In this document: piece after piece, positions 8,923 to 17,674 of the stretch | How the letters are laid out: each line of letters begins with the position of its first letter | Position numbering within the stretch: the stretch's first letter is position 1 | NCBI GenBank assembly: GCA_030706635.1 | Contig: JAUZOD010000031.1 | Coordinates: 1-46,941, forward strand | DNA: 46,941 bases | Direction: 5' to 3' | Source: Bacteroidota bacterium | GTDB lineage: Bacteria; Bacteroidota; Bacteroidia; Chitinophagales; Chitinophagaceae | Position numbers and translations under genes: made by a program | The notes under the pieces: model-generated | Seen by the model: the letters and a program-made list of their open reading frames with translations, nothing else | Told to the model about the DNA's origin: nothing | Database searches by the model: none

Positions 8923-10830
8923 ATGAAAATGGTTGATTCTTTTGAAAAAATACCCCTGGAAATTTTCCCTGATGCCCAACAGGGATCTGTTTTTGTTGCC
9001 CAAGAAATAGCTGCCCTTATCCGGAGAAAACAGCAAAATAAAGAAACCTGCGTGCTGGGTCTCTCCACAGGATCTTCGCCGCTGAAGCTTTATGCGGAGC
9101 TGGTCAGAATGTACAAAGAGGAAAACCTGAGCTTCCGTAACGTAATTAGTTTCAACCTGGATGAATATTATCCGATTGACCGGGAAGCGCCACAGAGCTA
9201 TTACCAATTCATGCGGAAAAATCTTTTTGATCACATTGATATCGAGCCATCGAACTACCATGTTCCGGACGGACAACTTCCCAAAGACGCCATGAAAAAA
9301 TATTGCTCCGATTACGAGCAAGCCATAGAAACGGCCGGTGGGATAGACCTCCAGATACTGGGTATAGGAACAAACGGTCATATCGGTTTTAACGAGCCGG
9401 GCTCGAGCCTGTACTCCAAAACCCGGATAACTCCGCTCGAAAATTCCACGAGGCTTTCAAATGCGGGCGATTTCCCCAGTATAACCAACATGCCCAGGCT
9501 TTCCGTAACAATGGGGATAAGCACTATTCTCAAAAGTAAACGGATCATCCTGATGGCCTGGGGTTATCCAAAAGGCAGCGTGATCCAAAAATCAGTGGAA
9601 GGACCTGCCACGGAAGAAGTTCCTGCATCGCTGCTTCAACAGCATGATGATACTTTGTTTGTCACCGATCAGGCTGCGGCTGCACTACTCACCCGGTTCA
9701 CGGCTCCCTGGCTGATGGGTGAATGTGAATGGACCAAAGAGTTTATCAGGAAGGCGGTGGTCAATACCGCGTTGAAACTCGGAAAACCGATCTTAAGTTT
9801 AACCGATAAAGATTATAACGAACAGGGTTTAAGTGATTTACTCGCCGTAAAGGGTGATGCTTACGAAATCAACCTGGAAGTCTTTTATATGGTAAGGGAC
9901 AGCATTACCGGATGGCCGGGCGGTAAAAACCAACCCCTTCCCAATCCACCGGAAAGGATGTCTCCTTATCCCAAAAGATGCCTCATCTTTTCACCTCATC
10001 CGGATGATGACATTATCTCCATGGGTGGAACTTTTATGCGTTTGCACGACCAGGGACATGAAGTGCATGTAGGGTACCAAACTTCCGGTAATATTGCTGT
10101 TACTGATGAATTTGTCACCCGTTTTGTGGATTTTGCCGTTGGATTCGAATTGCTATCCGGCATAGACAACAAACGCTCCTCGCAGATATTGAAAGATGCG
10201 AAAAGCTATCTGAAGCAAAAGAAGGGCACCGGTGCGCTGGATTCTCCGGAGATCCGCGCCATCAAAGGACTGATCCGGCGTACAGAAGCGAGCGCCACCT
10301 GCCGTTATGTGGGCATTAAAGAGGAAGGAATTCATTTTCTGAACCTTCCTTTCTACGAAACAGGCACCATTGAAAAGAACCCGATGAGTGAGGCGGACAT
10401 AAAAATTACCATGGATCTGCTGCGTTCGGTTAAACCCCACCAGGTTTACTGCGCCGGCGACCTCGCGGATCCACACGGTACCCATAAGGTTTGCCTGGAC
10501 ATTGTTTTCGAATCTTTAAAACGCCTGAAGGCTGCCGGAGAACCCTGGATAAAGGATTGCTGGGTCTGGTTATATAAAGGCGCCTGGCAGGAATGGGATG
10601 TTAGCGAAATAGAGATGGCTATCCCGATGAGCCCCGACCAGGTATTGAAGAAAAGATTTGGCATTTTCATTCATCAGTCCCAGAAAGACATGGTTCCGTT
10701 TCAGGGAGCCGACAGCAGGGAATTCTGGCAAAGAGCCGAAGACCGGAATGCCAATACGGCCAGTCTGTATGCTCAGCTTGGGCTTACTAAATACGCGGCC
10801 ATGGAGGCTTTTGTGAGATGGCATTATTAA
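8923..10830 (+). CDS. nagB: glucosamine-6-phosphate deaminase fused to a PIG-L/LmbE deacetylase domain
   Basis: A 635-residue two-domain protein. Residues about 15-290 are NagB (glucosamine 6-phosphate to fructose 6-phosphate plus ammonia): LGLSTGSSPLKLY, FNLDEYY with the catalytic Asp, and GTNGHIGFNEPGSS with the His/Glu relay. Residues about 350-635 are a PIG-L/LmbE zinc deacetylase: FSPHPDDDIISMGGT gives the HPDD zinc site and DPHGTHKVC supplies the second His pair. The combined length of about 640 residues is the usual Bacteroidota form and roughly twice enteric NagB. Deacetylation of an amino sugar followed by deamination in one chain is the obvious inference. A second ATG at 8929 is a possible alternative start. 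Confidence 0.93.
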   Translation: MKMVDSFEKIPLEIFPDAQQGSVFVAQEIAALIRRKQQNKETCVLGLSTGSSPLKLYAELVRMYKEENLSFRNVISFNLDEYYPIDREAPQSYYQFMRKNLFDHIDIEPSNYHVPDGQLPKDAMKKYCSDYEQAIETAGGIDLQILGIGTNGHIGFNEPGSSLYSKTRITPLENSTRLSNAGDFPSITNMPRLSVTMGISTILKSKRIILMAWGYPKGSVIQKSVEGPATEEVPASLLQQHDDTLFVTDQAAAALLTRFTAPWLMGECEWTKEFIRKAVVNTALKLGKPILSLTDKDYNEQGLSDLLAVKGDAYEINLEVFYMVRDSITGWPGGKNQPLPNPPERMSPYPKRCLIFSPHPDDDIISMGGTFMRLHDQGHEVHVGYQTSGNIAVTDEFVTRFVDFAVGFELLSGIDNKRSSQILKDAKSYLKQKKGTGALDSPEIRAIKGLIRRTEASATCRYVGIKEEGIHFLNLPFYETGTIEKNPMSEADIKITMDLLRSVKPHQVYCAGDLADPHGTHKVCLDIVFESLKRLKAAGEPWIKDCWVWLYKGAWQEWDVSEIEMAIPMSPDQVLKKRFGIFIHQSQKDMVPFQGADSREFWQRAEDRNANTASLYAQLGLTKYAAMEAFVRWHY

Positions 10831-10868
10831 TGGGTTGACGGATGACGGTTGACCATTAACCTTTCGAA

Positions 10869-11510
10869 TTGAGTATAAAATATAACTGGCGTTCCGCCTG
10901 GCAGATATCCTCTTTTCGTATCAAACTCCTGACCGGCCTGGTTGTGCTGGTAGCGATACTGGTCTATTTTCCTTTCTTTTTTGAGGCTATAGATAACAGG
11001 AATGGACGTCTGTTGCATGATATCCTGCTACAATGGCTTACCCCAAAAAACATGTCTCTCCCGGTTTTTCTGCTTATTTGGGCAAGCTTCCTGCTGCTGA
11101 TCTGGCGGTTAATTCCGGATCCGGACCTGGTGCTCCTGGTCCTTTGGGGCTACAATCTGCTTACCCTGCTCAGGATGACCTGTATTGGTTTGATATCTCT
11201 CAACCCCCCGCCTGGCCTGATCCCCCTGGAAGACCCCCTGACGAATATGTTCTATGGCTCGCATTATATCACCCATGATCTGTTTTTTTCCGGACATACG
11301 GCCACGGTTTGCCTTATCTTTTGTTGTTTAAAGCCCAGAGCGGACAAATATTTAGCAGGTTTTGCAACCATTTTGATAGGTATATTTCTCCTGATCCAGC
11401 ACGTACATTACACAATCGACGTGCTGGCCGCCCCTTTTTTTACCTATGGTGCCTACCGTTGTGCCCTGCTTTTTACAAGAAGGGAGCATGTTCTGTTAAC
11501 AATGACTTAA
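10869..11510 (+). CDS. PAP2/sphingomyelin-synthase-like integral membrane protein
   Basis: A 213-residue polytopic membrane protein with about six hydrophobic helices. The catalytic signature is split as HDLFFSGHTA and QHVHYTIDV. The His-His-Asp pattern and the SGHT...HYT-D spacing match the PAP2_C/sphingomyelin-synthase-like branch of lipid phosphatases and phosphotransferases. Such proteins move or remove head-group phosphates on membrane lipids; ceramide is an attractive acceptor because many Bacteroidota make sphingolipids, but that is inference. An in-frame stop at 10857 leaves TTG at 10869 as the only sensible start before the first helix. It begins 38 bp after nagB and may be co-transcribed. 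Confidence 0.8.
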   Translation: MSIKYNWRSAWQISSFRIKLLTGLVVLVAILVYFPFFFEAIDNRNGRLLHDILLQWLTPKNMSLPVFLLIWASFLLLIWRLIPDPDLVLLVLWGYNLLTLLRMTCIGLISLNPPPGLIPLEDPLTNMFYGSHYITHDLFFSGHTATVCLIFCCLKPRADKYLAGFATILIGIFLLIQHVHYTIDVLAAPFFTYGAYRCALLFTRREHVLLTMT

Positions 11511-11657
11511 CCAGATATTCTGGGGATATTCTCCAGAAATTGTAAATACGAATCCGCATAGCCGAGCGTTATTCAGAAGAACTTTAGCCCCTGTACATCT
11601 GATTTAGTCAATAGCCATCCGATTCATTTTAGACGCTTGGGAAATACCTTAATTCCT

Positions 11658-11665
11658 TATTTTTG
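11658..11665 (+). promoter_or_regulatory. candidate -7 element (TATTTTTG)
   Basis: Matches the Bacteroidota TAnnTTTG -7 consensus. A CTTG at 11636-11639 sits about 18 bp upstream where the -33 TTTG is expected. It would give a leader of roughly 100 nt for the PhyH-family gene. This is weak evidence from pattern only. Confidence 0.35.
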
Positions 11666-11771
11666 GAAATAATAGAAATTTCATAATTATTTTAAGTTAA
11701 TTTCATCCTGCCCAATTAATGGGTTCTTAAGCAGTTGCCTTAAACTGCCAAGATTTAAATGCTACCATGAT

Positions 11772-12587
11772 ATGAAAAAATTACTATGCCCTGATTTTGT
11801 TTTGGGAGAAAAAGTAACCCGGGAACAAGCCAGCTTTTTTGATAAAAACGGGGTGATTGTATTCCGTAATGTGTTGAAACCCGAGACCGTTCAGTTTTTT
11901 ATTGAGGAAATCGGCCGGATTGAAAAGAAATTACTGGAAGAAGGAAAAGAGAAGATAAATGGAGTTCCGCTCAAATTCGGAAAAGACCTGGATGGCAGTA
12001 AAATCATACAACGTCTTTGCTTTTTGTCGTTATTCAGCCCCACTTTCCACGAGTTTCTGAACGATCCGCGGCTTCATGCCCTGCTGGAATTGCTCCAGCC
12101 TTATGAGGGCCGTATTGCAGAAATTGAGAAGGATGGGTTGATCCTGAACCATTATGTGCGTACCCCGGAAAGCAATTTTTCCCAGATGGGATGGCATACA
12201 GACAGCCCCAGGGATCTTTTTCTGGGTCAAAAAATTCTGCCTATGCTCAACGTCGGCATCCACCTGGACCCCTGTCCCTTTGAAAATGGAGGTCTTCGGG
12301 TATTGCCGGGCACACACAAACAGGGCGTATTACGCCTTCTATTCAAAAAGAAATATTTTATTGACAATAATCCGGACGCCAGGGAAATTGGATTCGACAT
12401 CAATCCGGGCGACCTGACCGTACATGACGGACGCATCTGGCACCGGGCCCAGAAGTCTCCACATGTTGGCGAAGCCAGCAGAAGGCGGGTCATGTATGTA
12501 CCCATAATAACCGGCAAATACATGCCAAAAGATGAAAACAGCAAAACCCCTTTTTACCATCGTTTTGCTTCCAAAGTTCAGAATTAG
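11772..12587 (+). CDS. phytanoyl-CoA dioxygenase (PhyH) family protein
   Basis: A 271-residue Fe(II)/2-oxoglutarate oxygenase. GWHTDSPRD provides the HxD iron ligands and DGRIWHRAQKS the distal His. The Arg-rich SRRRVMYVPI lies where the 2-oxoglutarate-binding Arg is expected, and GGLRVLPGTHKQG is typical of PhyH proteins. Family members hydroxylate diverse small molecules and lipids, so the substrate is unknown. The gene is followed after 35 bp by an SDR oxidoreductase and then by NamZ on the same strand, suggesting one transcript. Confidence 0.88.
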   Translation: MKKLLCPDFVLGEKVTREQASFFDKNGVIVFRNVLKPETVQFFIEEIGRIEKKLLEEGKEKINGVPLKFGKDLDGSKIIQRLCFLSLFSPTFHEFLNDPRLHALLELLQPYEGRIAEIEKDGLILNHYVRTPESNFSQMGWHTDSPRDLFLGQKILPMLNVGIHLDPCPFENGGLRVLPGTHKQGVLRLLFKKKYFIDNNPDAREIGFDINPGDLTVHDGRIWHRAQKSPHVGEASRRRVMYVPIITGKYMPKDENSKTPFYHRFASKVQN

Positions 12588-12622
12588 CCGCCGCATTAGT
12601 CCATTCAAAAATTAATATAGAC

Positions 12623-13396
12623 ATGCCTTTTGCCCTGATTACAGGAGCCAGCAAAGGAATTGGAAAAGCCATTGCCCTTTCATTGGCAGCCAGGGGTTAT
12701 GATCTTTTACTCATTGCCCGTTCCGAGGATTTACTCAAAGAAGCATCTATAGAAATTTCGACCGGTTCAGGCAGGCTTTGCCACTATCTCGCACTTGATC
12801 TTTCTACTGATCATGCTGCCGAGCTCGTGCATGCTTGGTGTACAAAAAATCAGTTCCCGGTAAGTGTTCTCGTTAACAATGCCGGTTATGGGCTGAGCGG
12901 GTCTTTTGAAAAATATTCCGCAGAAACGCATGCAGAAATGTTGCACCTGAACATCATCACACTCGTCATGCTTACCCGCCGTTTTCTTCCCGATTTAAAG
13001 AAACAGCCGGCTTCATATATTCTGAATATCGGTAGCTCGGCTGCCTATCAGGCCGTGCCTTTTTTATCGGCCTATGCAGCTTCCAAATCCTTTGTGCTGA
13101 GTTTTAGCCGCGGACTTAGCCAGGAGTTAAGGGGGACAACAGTTTCTGTTACCTGTGTTTGTCCCGGCCCGACCGACACGAATTTTGTTAACCGTGCCAA
13201 CATTGGGAAAAAAGGCCAAAAAGCAGCTGCGCGGTTTAATATGTCGCCTGAAACCGTGGCACATATTGCTGTCAGCAGTCTTTTTAAACGCAAGACAGAA
13301 GTTATTACGGGCGGAATGAATAAACTGAGCGCATTCTTCGCGTGGCTGCTTCCAAAATCTGTGGTGGAGGGTGTCGCAAAAAAACTCTACGATTAG
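12623..13396 (+). CDS. SDR family NAD(P)-dependent oxidoreductase
   Basis: A classical short-chain dehydrogenase of 257 residues. ITGASKGIGKAIA is the TGxxxGxG cofactor motif, NNAGYG the structural NNAG, IGSSAAYQ carries the catalytic Ser, and SAYAASKSF the YxxxK pair. LLLIARSEDL at the end of the second strand has an Arg, often seen with NADP(H) preference. It most resembles the YqjQ/DltE-like short-chain dehydrogenases; the substrate is not deducible. The spacing to its neighbours is 35 bp upstream and 23 bp downstream, consistent with an operon with the PhyH protein and NamZ. Confidence 0.9.
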   Translation: MPFALITGASKGIGKAIALSLAARGYDLLLIARSEDLLKEASIEISTGSGRLCHYLALDLSTDHAAELVHAWCTKNQFPVSVLVNNAGYGLSGSFEKYSAETHAEMLHLNIITLVMLTRRFLPDLKKQPASYILNIGSSAAYQAVPFLSAYAASKSFVLSFSRGLSQELRGTTVSVTCVCPGPTDTNFVNRANIGKKGQKAAARFNMSPETVAHIAVSSLFKRKTEVITGGMNKLSAFFAWLLPKSVVEGVAKKLYD

Positions 13397-13419
13397 CTCT
13401 GTGAGTTAAATTTTTCCGG

Positions 13420-14631
13420 ATGCTGAAAAAATATATTTTAACCGGGTTACTTTTATTAGTCTTTTATGCCGGTCGGAGTCAGCCCGAACAGAAACGCATT
13501 ATACCCGGCGCCGATCAAACACAATCCTATATTCCTATTCTCAAAGGAAAACGGGTGGCCATGGTGGCCAACCCCACTTCGACGATTGCAGGAACGCCAA
13601 CGGTAGACAGCCTCCTGCATTCCGGAATAAAGATTGTAAAAGTTTTTGGCCCGGAACATGGCTTCCGCGGCCTGGCCAGTAATGGAGCCATTGTTTCCGA
13701 CGACCGGGACCCGGCTACGGGAATTCCCATCATCTCGCTTTATGGCCGGAAGTCAAAACCATCCAGGGAAGACCTGCAGGACGTGGATATCCTTGTATTC
13801 GATATCCAGGATGTCGGCGCCCGCTTTTACACCTATATCCTTACCCTGCAACGGGTAATGGAATCCTGCGCTGAAAATCATAAACCTCTTTTGATTCTGG
13901 ACCGCCCTAATCCTAATGGATTTTATGTAGATGGTCCGGTACTGGAAGATTCTCTTCACTCCGGTATCGGAGGGCAACCTATTCCGATTGTTCATGGCAT
14001 GACGATTGGCGAGCTTGCCCGGATGATCAACGGAGAAGGTTGGCTGACCGGACATCTTTCCTGTTCGCTGACCATTATCAAAGTGGCGAATTATACCCAT
14101 GACTCGGATTATATTTTGCCGGTCTCCCCCTCCCCCAACCTCAATACCCCCCAATCCATTTTATTATATCCGAGTTTGTGTTTGTTTGAGGGCACCGTGA
14201 TCAGCCAGGGAAGAGGCACTTATTATCCGTTCACTATTCTGGGAGCGCCGGCGCTGGAAGGGAAATATACATTTTCATTCAAACCGGTGAGTTTACGGGG
14301 TATGAGTGAAACGCCATTACATCAGGATTCGCTGTGTTATGGACTGGACCTGCGAAACTATGATACAAAGATCTTTCATAAAACCAGGCAATTAAACCTC
14401 CGCTGGCTAATGGAATTATATCAGGCTTACCCTCAGAAAGAAAAGTTCTTTGACAAATCCCAGAGCAGACAGATCGGTAATTTCGACAAACTGGCAGGCA
14501 CGGTCAACCTCCGAAAACAAATTATTGCCGGTGTTTCGGAACAGCAGATCCGGAACAGTTGGGAGCCTGCGCTTTCTCAATTCAGGAAAAAAAGAAAGAA
14601 ATATTTGTTGTATAGGGATTTTACCAATTGA
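13420..14631 (+). CDS. namZ: DUF1343 exo-beta-N-acetylmuramidase, NamZ family
   Basis: A 403-residue exported protein with a short signal peptide (LTGLLLLVFYAGRSQ). The diagnostic DUF1343 blocks are present in order: GKRVAMVANPTS, VFGPEHGFRG, FDIQDVGARFYTYI, ILDRPNPNG, VHGMTIGELARMINGEGW and a C-terminal domain. This family (GH171) releases non-reducing terminal N-acetylmuramic acid from peptidoglycan fragments. It probably works in the periplasm in cell-wall turnover or muropeptide salvage. No murQ or muropeptide transporter lies beside it. It starts 23 bp after the SDR gene. Confidence 0.88.
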   Translation: MLKKYILTGLLLLVFYAGRSQPEQKRIIPGADQTQSYIPILKGKRVAMVANPTSTIAGTPTVDSLLHSGIKIVKVFGPEHGFRGLASNGAIVSDDRDPATGIPIISLYGRKSKPSREDLQDVDILVFDIQDVGARFYTYILTLQRVMESCAENHKPLLILDRPNPNGFYVDGPVLEDSLHSGIGGQPIPIVHGMTIGELARMINGEGWLTGHLSCSLTIIKVANYTHDSDYILPVSPSPNLNTPQSILLYPSLCLFEGTVISQGRGTYYPFTILGAPALEGKYTFSFKPVSLRGMSETPLHQDSLCYGLDLRNYDTKIFHKTRQLNLRWLMELYQAYPQKEKFFDKSQSRQIGNFDKLAGTVNLRKQIIAGVSEQQIRNSWEPALSQFRKKRKKYLLYRDFTN

Positions 14632-14718
14632 CGATGCCGAACTTTTACAGGTAACGAACCATTACGCCGGTTGGTTGTTGATCAAATACTTATTCAATAA
14701 TATTCAATTCTTAGTACA

Positions 14719-15762
14719 ATGACAGCAACGAAAGCCTATGCTGCGCAGAGCGCAAGTTCTCCCTTGAGTTCCTGGAGTTTTGAACGCCGGGAGCCCGGAC
14801 CCAAAGACGTTCAGTTTGATATTTTATATTGCGGGGTTTGCCACACAGACATTCATCTGGTCAGGAATGAATGGGGTAGTTCTGTATATCCCATGGTTCC
14901 CGGTCACGAAATAGTAGGCCGGGTTACCAGGGTCGGAAATCAGGTGAGGAAATTCAAAACCGGTGATCTCGTCGGTGTGGGCTGTCTGGTCGATTCCTGC
15001 CGGGATTGCGAGAACTGTGCCGAAGGATTGGAACAATATTGTCTCAACGGCAATTCACCTACCTACAACGGCAAAGAACAGGACAAGAAAACAATCACGT
15101 ATGGAGGCTATTCCAAGATGATGGTAACCAACGAAGACTTTGTACTTCGCGTTTCTGATAAGCTACCGCTGCAAGCTGTGGCGCCGCTGCTCTGTGCCGG
15201 AATAACAACCTATTCTCCGTTAAAACACTGGCGAATTGGTAAGGGACATAAGATAGGCGTCCTGGGCCTGGGTGGATTGGGACATATGGCCGTGAAGTTT
15301 GGCGTTGCTTTTGGTGCTGAAGTAACCATGCTTAGCGGCTCTGCTTCAAAAGAGGCCGATGCCAAACGACTGGGCGCACATAAGTTTCTGCTTACAAAAG
15401 ATGAGCAGCAACTGAAAAAGGTCAACGGATATTTTGATTTTATTATAGACACGGTTTCCGCTCCGCACGATCACAATCTATACCTGGGGCTTTTAAGAAC
15501 CAATGGCGTGCTGATTTGCGTTGGCGCTCCACCCACGCCTACCCAGATATTGGGATTTAATCTCATCGGCGGAAGGAAAAGCATTGCGGGATCGCTGATT
15601 GGCGGACTTCCGGAAACCCAGGAAATGCTGGATTATTGTGCCGCAAATAATATCGTGTCCGATGTGGAAATGATTGACATGAAAGACATCAGCACAGCCT
15701 ACGAAAGGATGTTAAAAGGCGACGTGCGTTACCGGTTTGTGATTGATATGGCTAGTCTCTGA
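14719..15762 (+). CDS. zinc-dependent NAD(P)-alcohol dehydrogenase, CAD/YahK-like
   Basis: A 347-residue medium-chain dehydrogenase. CGVCHTD and PGHEIVG hold the catalytic-zinc ligands, and the cluster CRDCENCAEGLEQYC holds the structural zinc. GLGGLGHMAVK is the Rossmann nucleotide motif. The YCLNGNSPTYNG segment and overall pattern match the cinnamyl-alcohol-dehydrogenase/YahK group, usually broad NADPH-dependent aldehyde reductases. The ATG at 14719 is used because the N-terminal TATKAYAAQSA is typical of this group. Its stop codon directly abuts the stop of the convergent beta-barrel gene (15762/15763), so no room exists for a separate terminator. Confidence 0.92.
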   Translation: MTATKAYAAQSASSPLSSWSFERREPGPKDVQFDILYCGVCHTDIHLVRNEWGSSVYPMVPGHEIVGRVTRVGNQVRKFKTGDLVGVGCLVDSCRDCENCAEGLEQYCLNGNSPTYNGKEQDKKTITYGGYSKMMVTNEDFVLRVSDKLPLQAVAPLLCAGITTYSPLKHWRIGKGHKIGVLGLGGLGHMAVKFGVAFGAEVTMLSGSASKEADAKRLGAHKFLLTKDEQQLKKVNGYFDFIIDTVSAPHDHNLYLGLLRTNGVLICVGAPPTPTQILGFNLIGGRKSIAGSLIGGLPETQEMLDYCAANNIVSDVEMIDMKDISTAYERMLKGDVRYRFVIDMASL

Positions 15763-16338
15763 CTAAAAATTAAACACACCCCCAATACCAAAGATATTCG
15801 ACGCGCTGATATCGAGAGTTTTCATATAGGAAAGCCGGATCTCTACATTTCTGGATCTTTGTCCTACGCCAATGCGAATTCCCAGATTGCCAACCGGGCC
15901 AAAGCCGGCCATTTTTTCGGAATAAGAATCTCCATATATATCGTCCGCCGAATAGGAACTGGTATGATATCCAAAGCCACCGCCCACAAAGAACCCGAAC
16001 CGGCTTTCAGCCGCTTTACTTGACCCCGCTCCTACATTAAAGTTCAGGATGAGTGGAGCATCCAGCATCACGGCGAGAGAATTATTTTCTCCGCCGTAAC
16101 TGGAATAATTGTATGAGCCCGAAGCGCCCACGCTGAAGGGAATACCCAGAGACAGGGAACTGTTGTCGGTCTCCAGGAAACTGACCTTGGGTGAATAAGT
16201 TATTCCGCCGGTAACGGATGTGGTAAAGCCGGGCGCTGACTGAATATAAGTGACAACACCTATACCCTGCATAAATGTCTGGGAAAAACCAAGCTGAACA
16301 CAAATTACAGCGAGTGCTGAAAAAAAGGTTTTTTTCAT
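15763..16338 (-). CDS. outer-membrane beta-barrel protein, 191 aa
   Basis: A signal peptide of about 19 residues (KKTFFSALAVICVQLGFSQ) is followed by alternating hydrophobic/polar strands rich in Gly, Ser and Tyr (GASGSYNYSSYGG, GFFVGGGFGYHTSSY) and ends in aromatic Phe, as outer-membrane insertion requires. The length fits an eight-strand barrel. No specific function can be assigned; such proteins are numerous in Bacteroidota. It is convergent with the alcohol dehydrogenase with no gap between stop codons. Confidence 0.75.
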   Translation of the reverse strand: MKKTFFSALAVICVQLGFSQTFMQGIGVVTYIQSAPGFTTSVTGGITYSPKVSFLETDNSSLSLGIPFSVGASGSYNYSSYGGENNSLAVMLDAPLILNFNVGAGSSKAAESRFGFFVGGGFGYHTSSYSADDIYGDSYSEKMAGFGPVGNLGIRIGVGQRSRNVEIRLSYMKTLDISASNIFGIGGVFNF

Positions 16339-16419
16339 TGACAGGTTGTTTTCGGAGGTTAAAAGGTAAAATGGGAAACGGGTGAAGCAGGGGTTTATTG
16401 TCCGGATAAGTGCATATGC

Positions 16420-17007
16420 CTAACCGTTATATTTTCCCAGAGCACGCTCGATATTCCGGTCCGGAACGATCCAAATAACAGCGACGAGTACAAAAAGTAC
16501 ACCCGAGAAGATGGTATTGTAATAAGCCAGCGGAATGGCCAGGCTATAACAGACTACCGAGAAAATACCTTTCCGCATAACCCGTTCAAAAGCCTGCATC
16601 AACTGCGGGTTATTCCGGTTGACCCGCTGAATGCATAATTGCAGTATGGTGAAGGAAATACCACAGGTCAGCAGCAGGCCGGCGTAAAGGATGACCGGAT
16701 TCTGCGCAAAGCGATTCTCCCCCATCCATCCAGTGGCAAAGGGGATCAGGGACAGCCAGAACAACAGGTTCATGTTCGACCAGATGATGCCGGCATTGAT
16801 ATTTTGAAAAGTATGAAACAGGTGATGGTGGTTGCCCCAGTAAATGCCGACAAATACAAAGCTCAGGACATAACTCAGAAAGTAAGGATATATCTCCCGT
16901 AGGGCTGACCAACCGGCGTTATGTGGGGTTTTTATTTCCAGCACCATAATGGTGATGATGATCGCCAAAACGCCATCACTGAAAGCTTCCAGCCTTGATT
17001 TACTCAT
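16420..17007 (-). CDS. TMEM175 family (DUF1211) potassium-channel-like protein
   Basis: A 195-residue, six-helix membrane protein. The N-terminal RLEAFSDGVLAIIITIMVLEI matches the RxxxFSDG signature of TMEM175/DUF1211, including the pore-lining hydrophobic helix. Bacterial members studied elsewhere are tetrameric K+-conducting channels with weak selectivity. WGNHHHLFHTF in helix 3 is also typical. Function in this organism (membrane potential, K+ leak) is inferred. It is the last gene of a leftward stretch and is separated from the beta-barrel gene by about 80 bp. Confidence 0.9.
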   Translation of the reverse strand: MSKSRLEAFSDGVLAIIITIMVLEIKTPHNAGWSALREIYPYFLSYVLSFVFVGIYWGNHHHLFHTFQNINAGIIWSNMNLLFWLSLIPFATGWMGENRFAQNPVILYAGLLLTCGISFTILQLCIQRVNRNNPQLMQAFERVMRKGIFSVVCYSLAIPLAYYNTIFSGVLFVLVAVIWIVPDRNIERALGKYNG

Positions 17008-17097
17008 AAGAATAAGCCTGATTCTTCGGCTGAAGATAAATAATCCTGATTAGTTATCCATAGCGGAGCATACGACCAAAGGGGATTTGCCGTTGAC

Positions 17098-17355
17098 TTA
17101 AGCTTCCTGTTCCTGAATGGCCGGATTAAACTGGGGGACTGCCTCCTGAATCCAGGGAGGAAGATTTTTTTCCTGGACGGTCCAGATTTCTTCCACGGGA
17201 AGCAGGGTCAGATAGTAGCGGTTACCGCGATCATCACCAACGTCAACATGGTAAACCGGGCCGGCAATTCCATTACTTTTCCTGAAATTGAATTCACGCA
17301 AACGGCCCTCCGCCTTAATCAACCTCGAAAACTGCACATTTTTCAAAACTGCCAT
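17098..17355 (-). CDS. small conserved hypothetical protein, 85 aa
   Basis: A soluble, mixed alpha/beta protein starting MAVLKNVQFS. An upstream in-frame Met at 17379 adds only eight poorly coded residues, so I prefer 17355. It contains the strands YHVDVGDDRGNRYYLTLLPVE and ends in a Pro/Glu-rich tail. I do not recognise the family; nothing like a signal peptide or metal site is seen. It is probably monocistronic and lies 90 bp from the TMEM175 gene. Confidence 0.6.
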   Translation of the reverse strand: MAVLKNVQFSRLIKAEGRLREFNFRKSNGIAGPVYHVDVGDDRGNRYYLTLLPVEEIWTVQEKNLPPWIQEAVPQFNPAIQEQEA

Positions 17356-17674
17356 ATTGCAAATGTAAAACCTTCCCACATAATTTATGCGTAAAATATA
17401 CCTGTCCGGCGAAAGAGATTATCCCCAAAACATCGATCGATTGCAGGATATGACGCTTCCGCCCGGCTTTCGGGCAAGGTTAGAAATTTTTTGAATAAAA
17501 TATTGAGTCAAAAGACCCTATTAAAAAAGTAAAATGACCCGTTATTTGCCTGGAAAAATCCTGGTTTGCCTGGATCAGGTCACCTTATCCGCATTAACAT
17601 TTTCTTAATGAGGATATCGGTCGCCGGATTTTGACCGGAATTATATTTTGCGACCTTTGAAAAAACGACATCTC
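17356..17674. other. intergenic region with CCTGG direct repeats
   Basis: 319 bp between divergent small genes with no credible ORF. TTTGCCTGGA occurs twice, at 17545-17554 and 17565-17574, exactly 20 bp apart (two helical turns), with a third CCTGG between them at 17560. This could be a regulator site for the gene starting at 17675. Otherwise the stretch is A/T-rich and unremarkable. Confidence 0.4.

Noticed and set aside
10153-10824. Several open frames on the minus strand inside nagB, and similar long antisense frames elsewhere (5314-5922, 6955-7563, 3425-3838)
   Set aside because: They lie fully opposite well-supported genes, have no domain features and show the composition expected of shadow frames.
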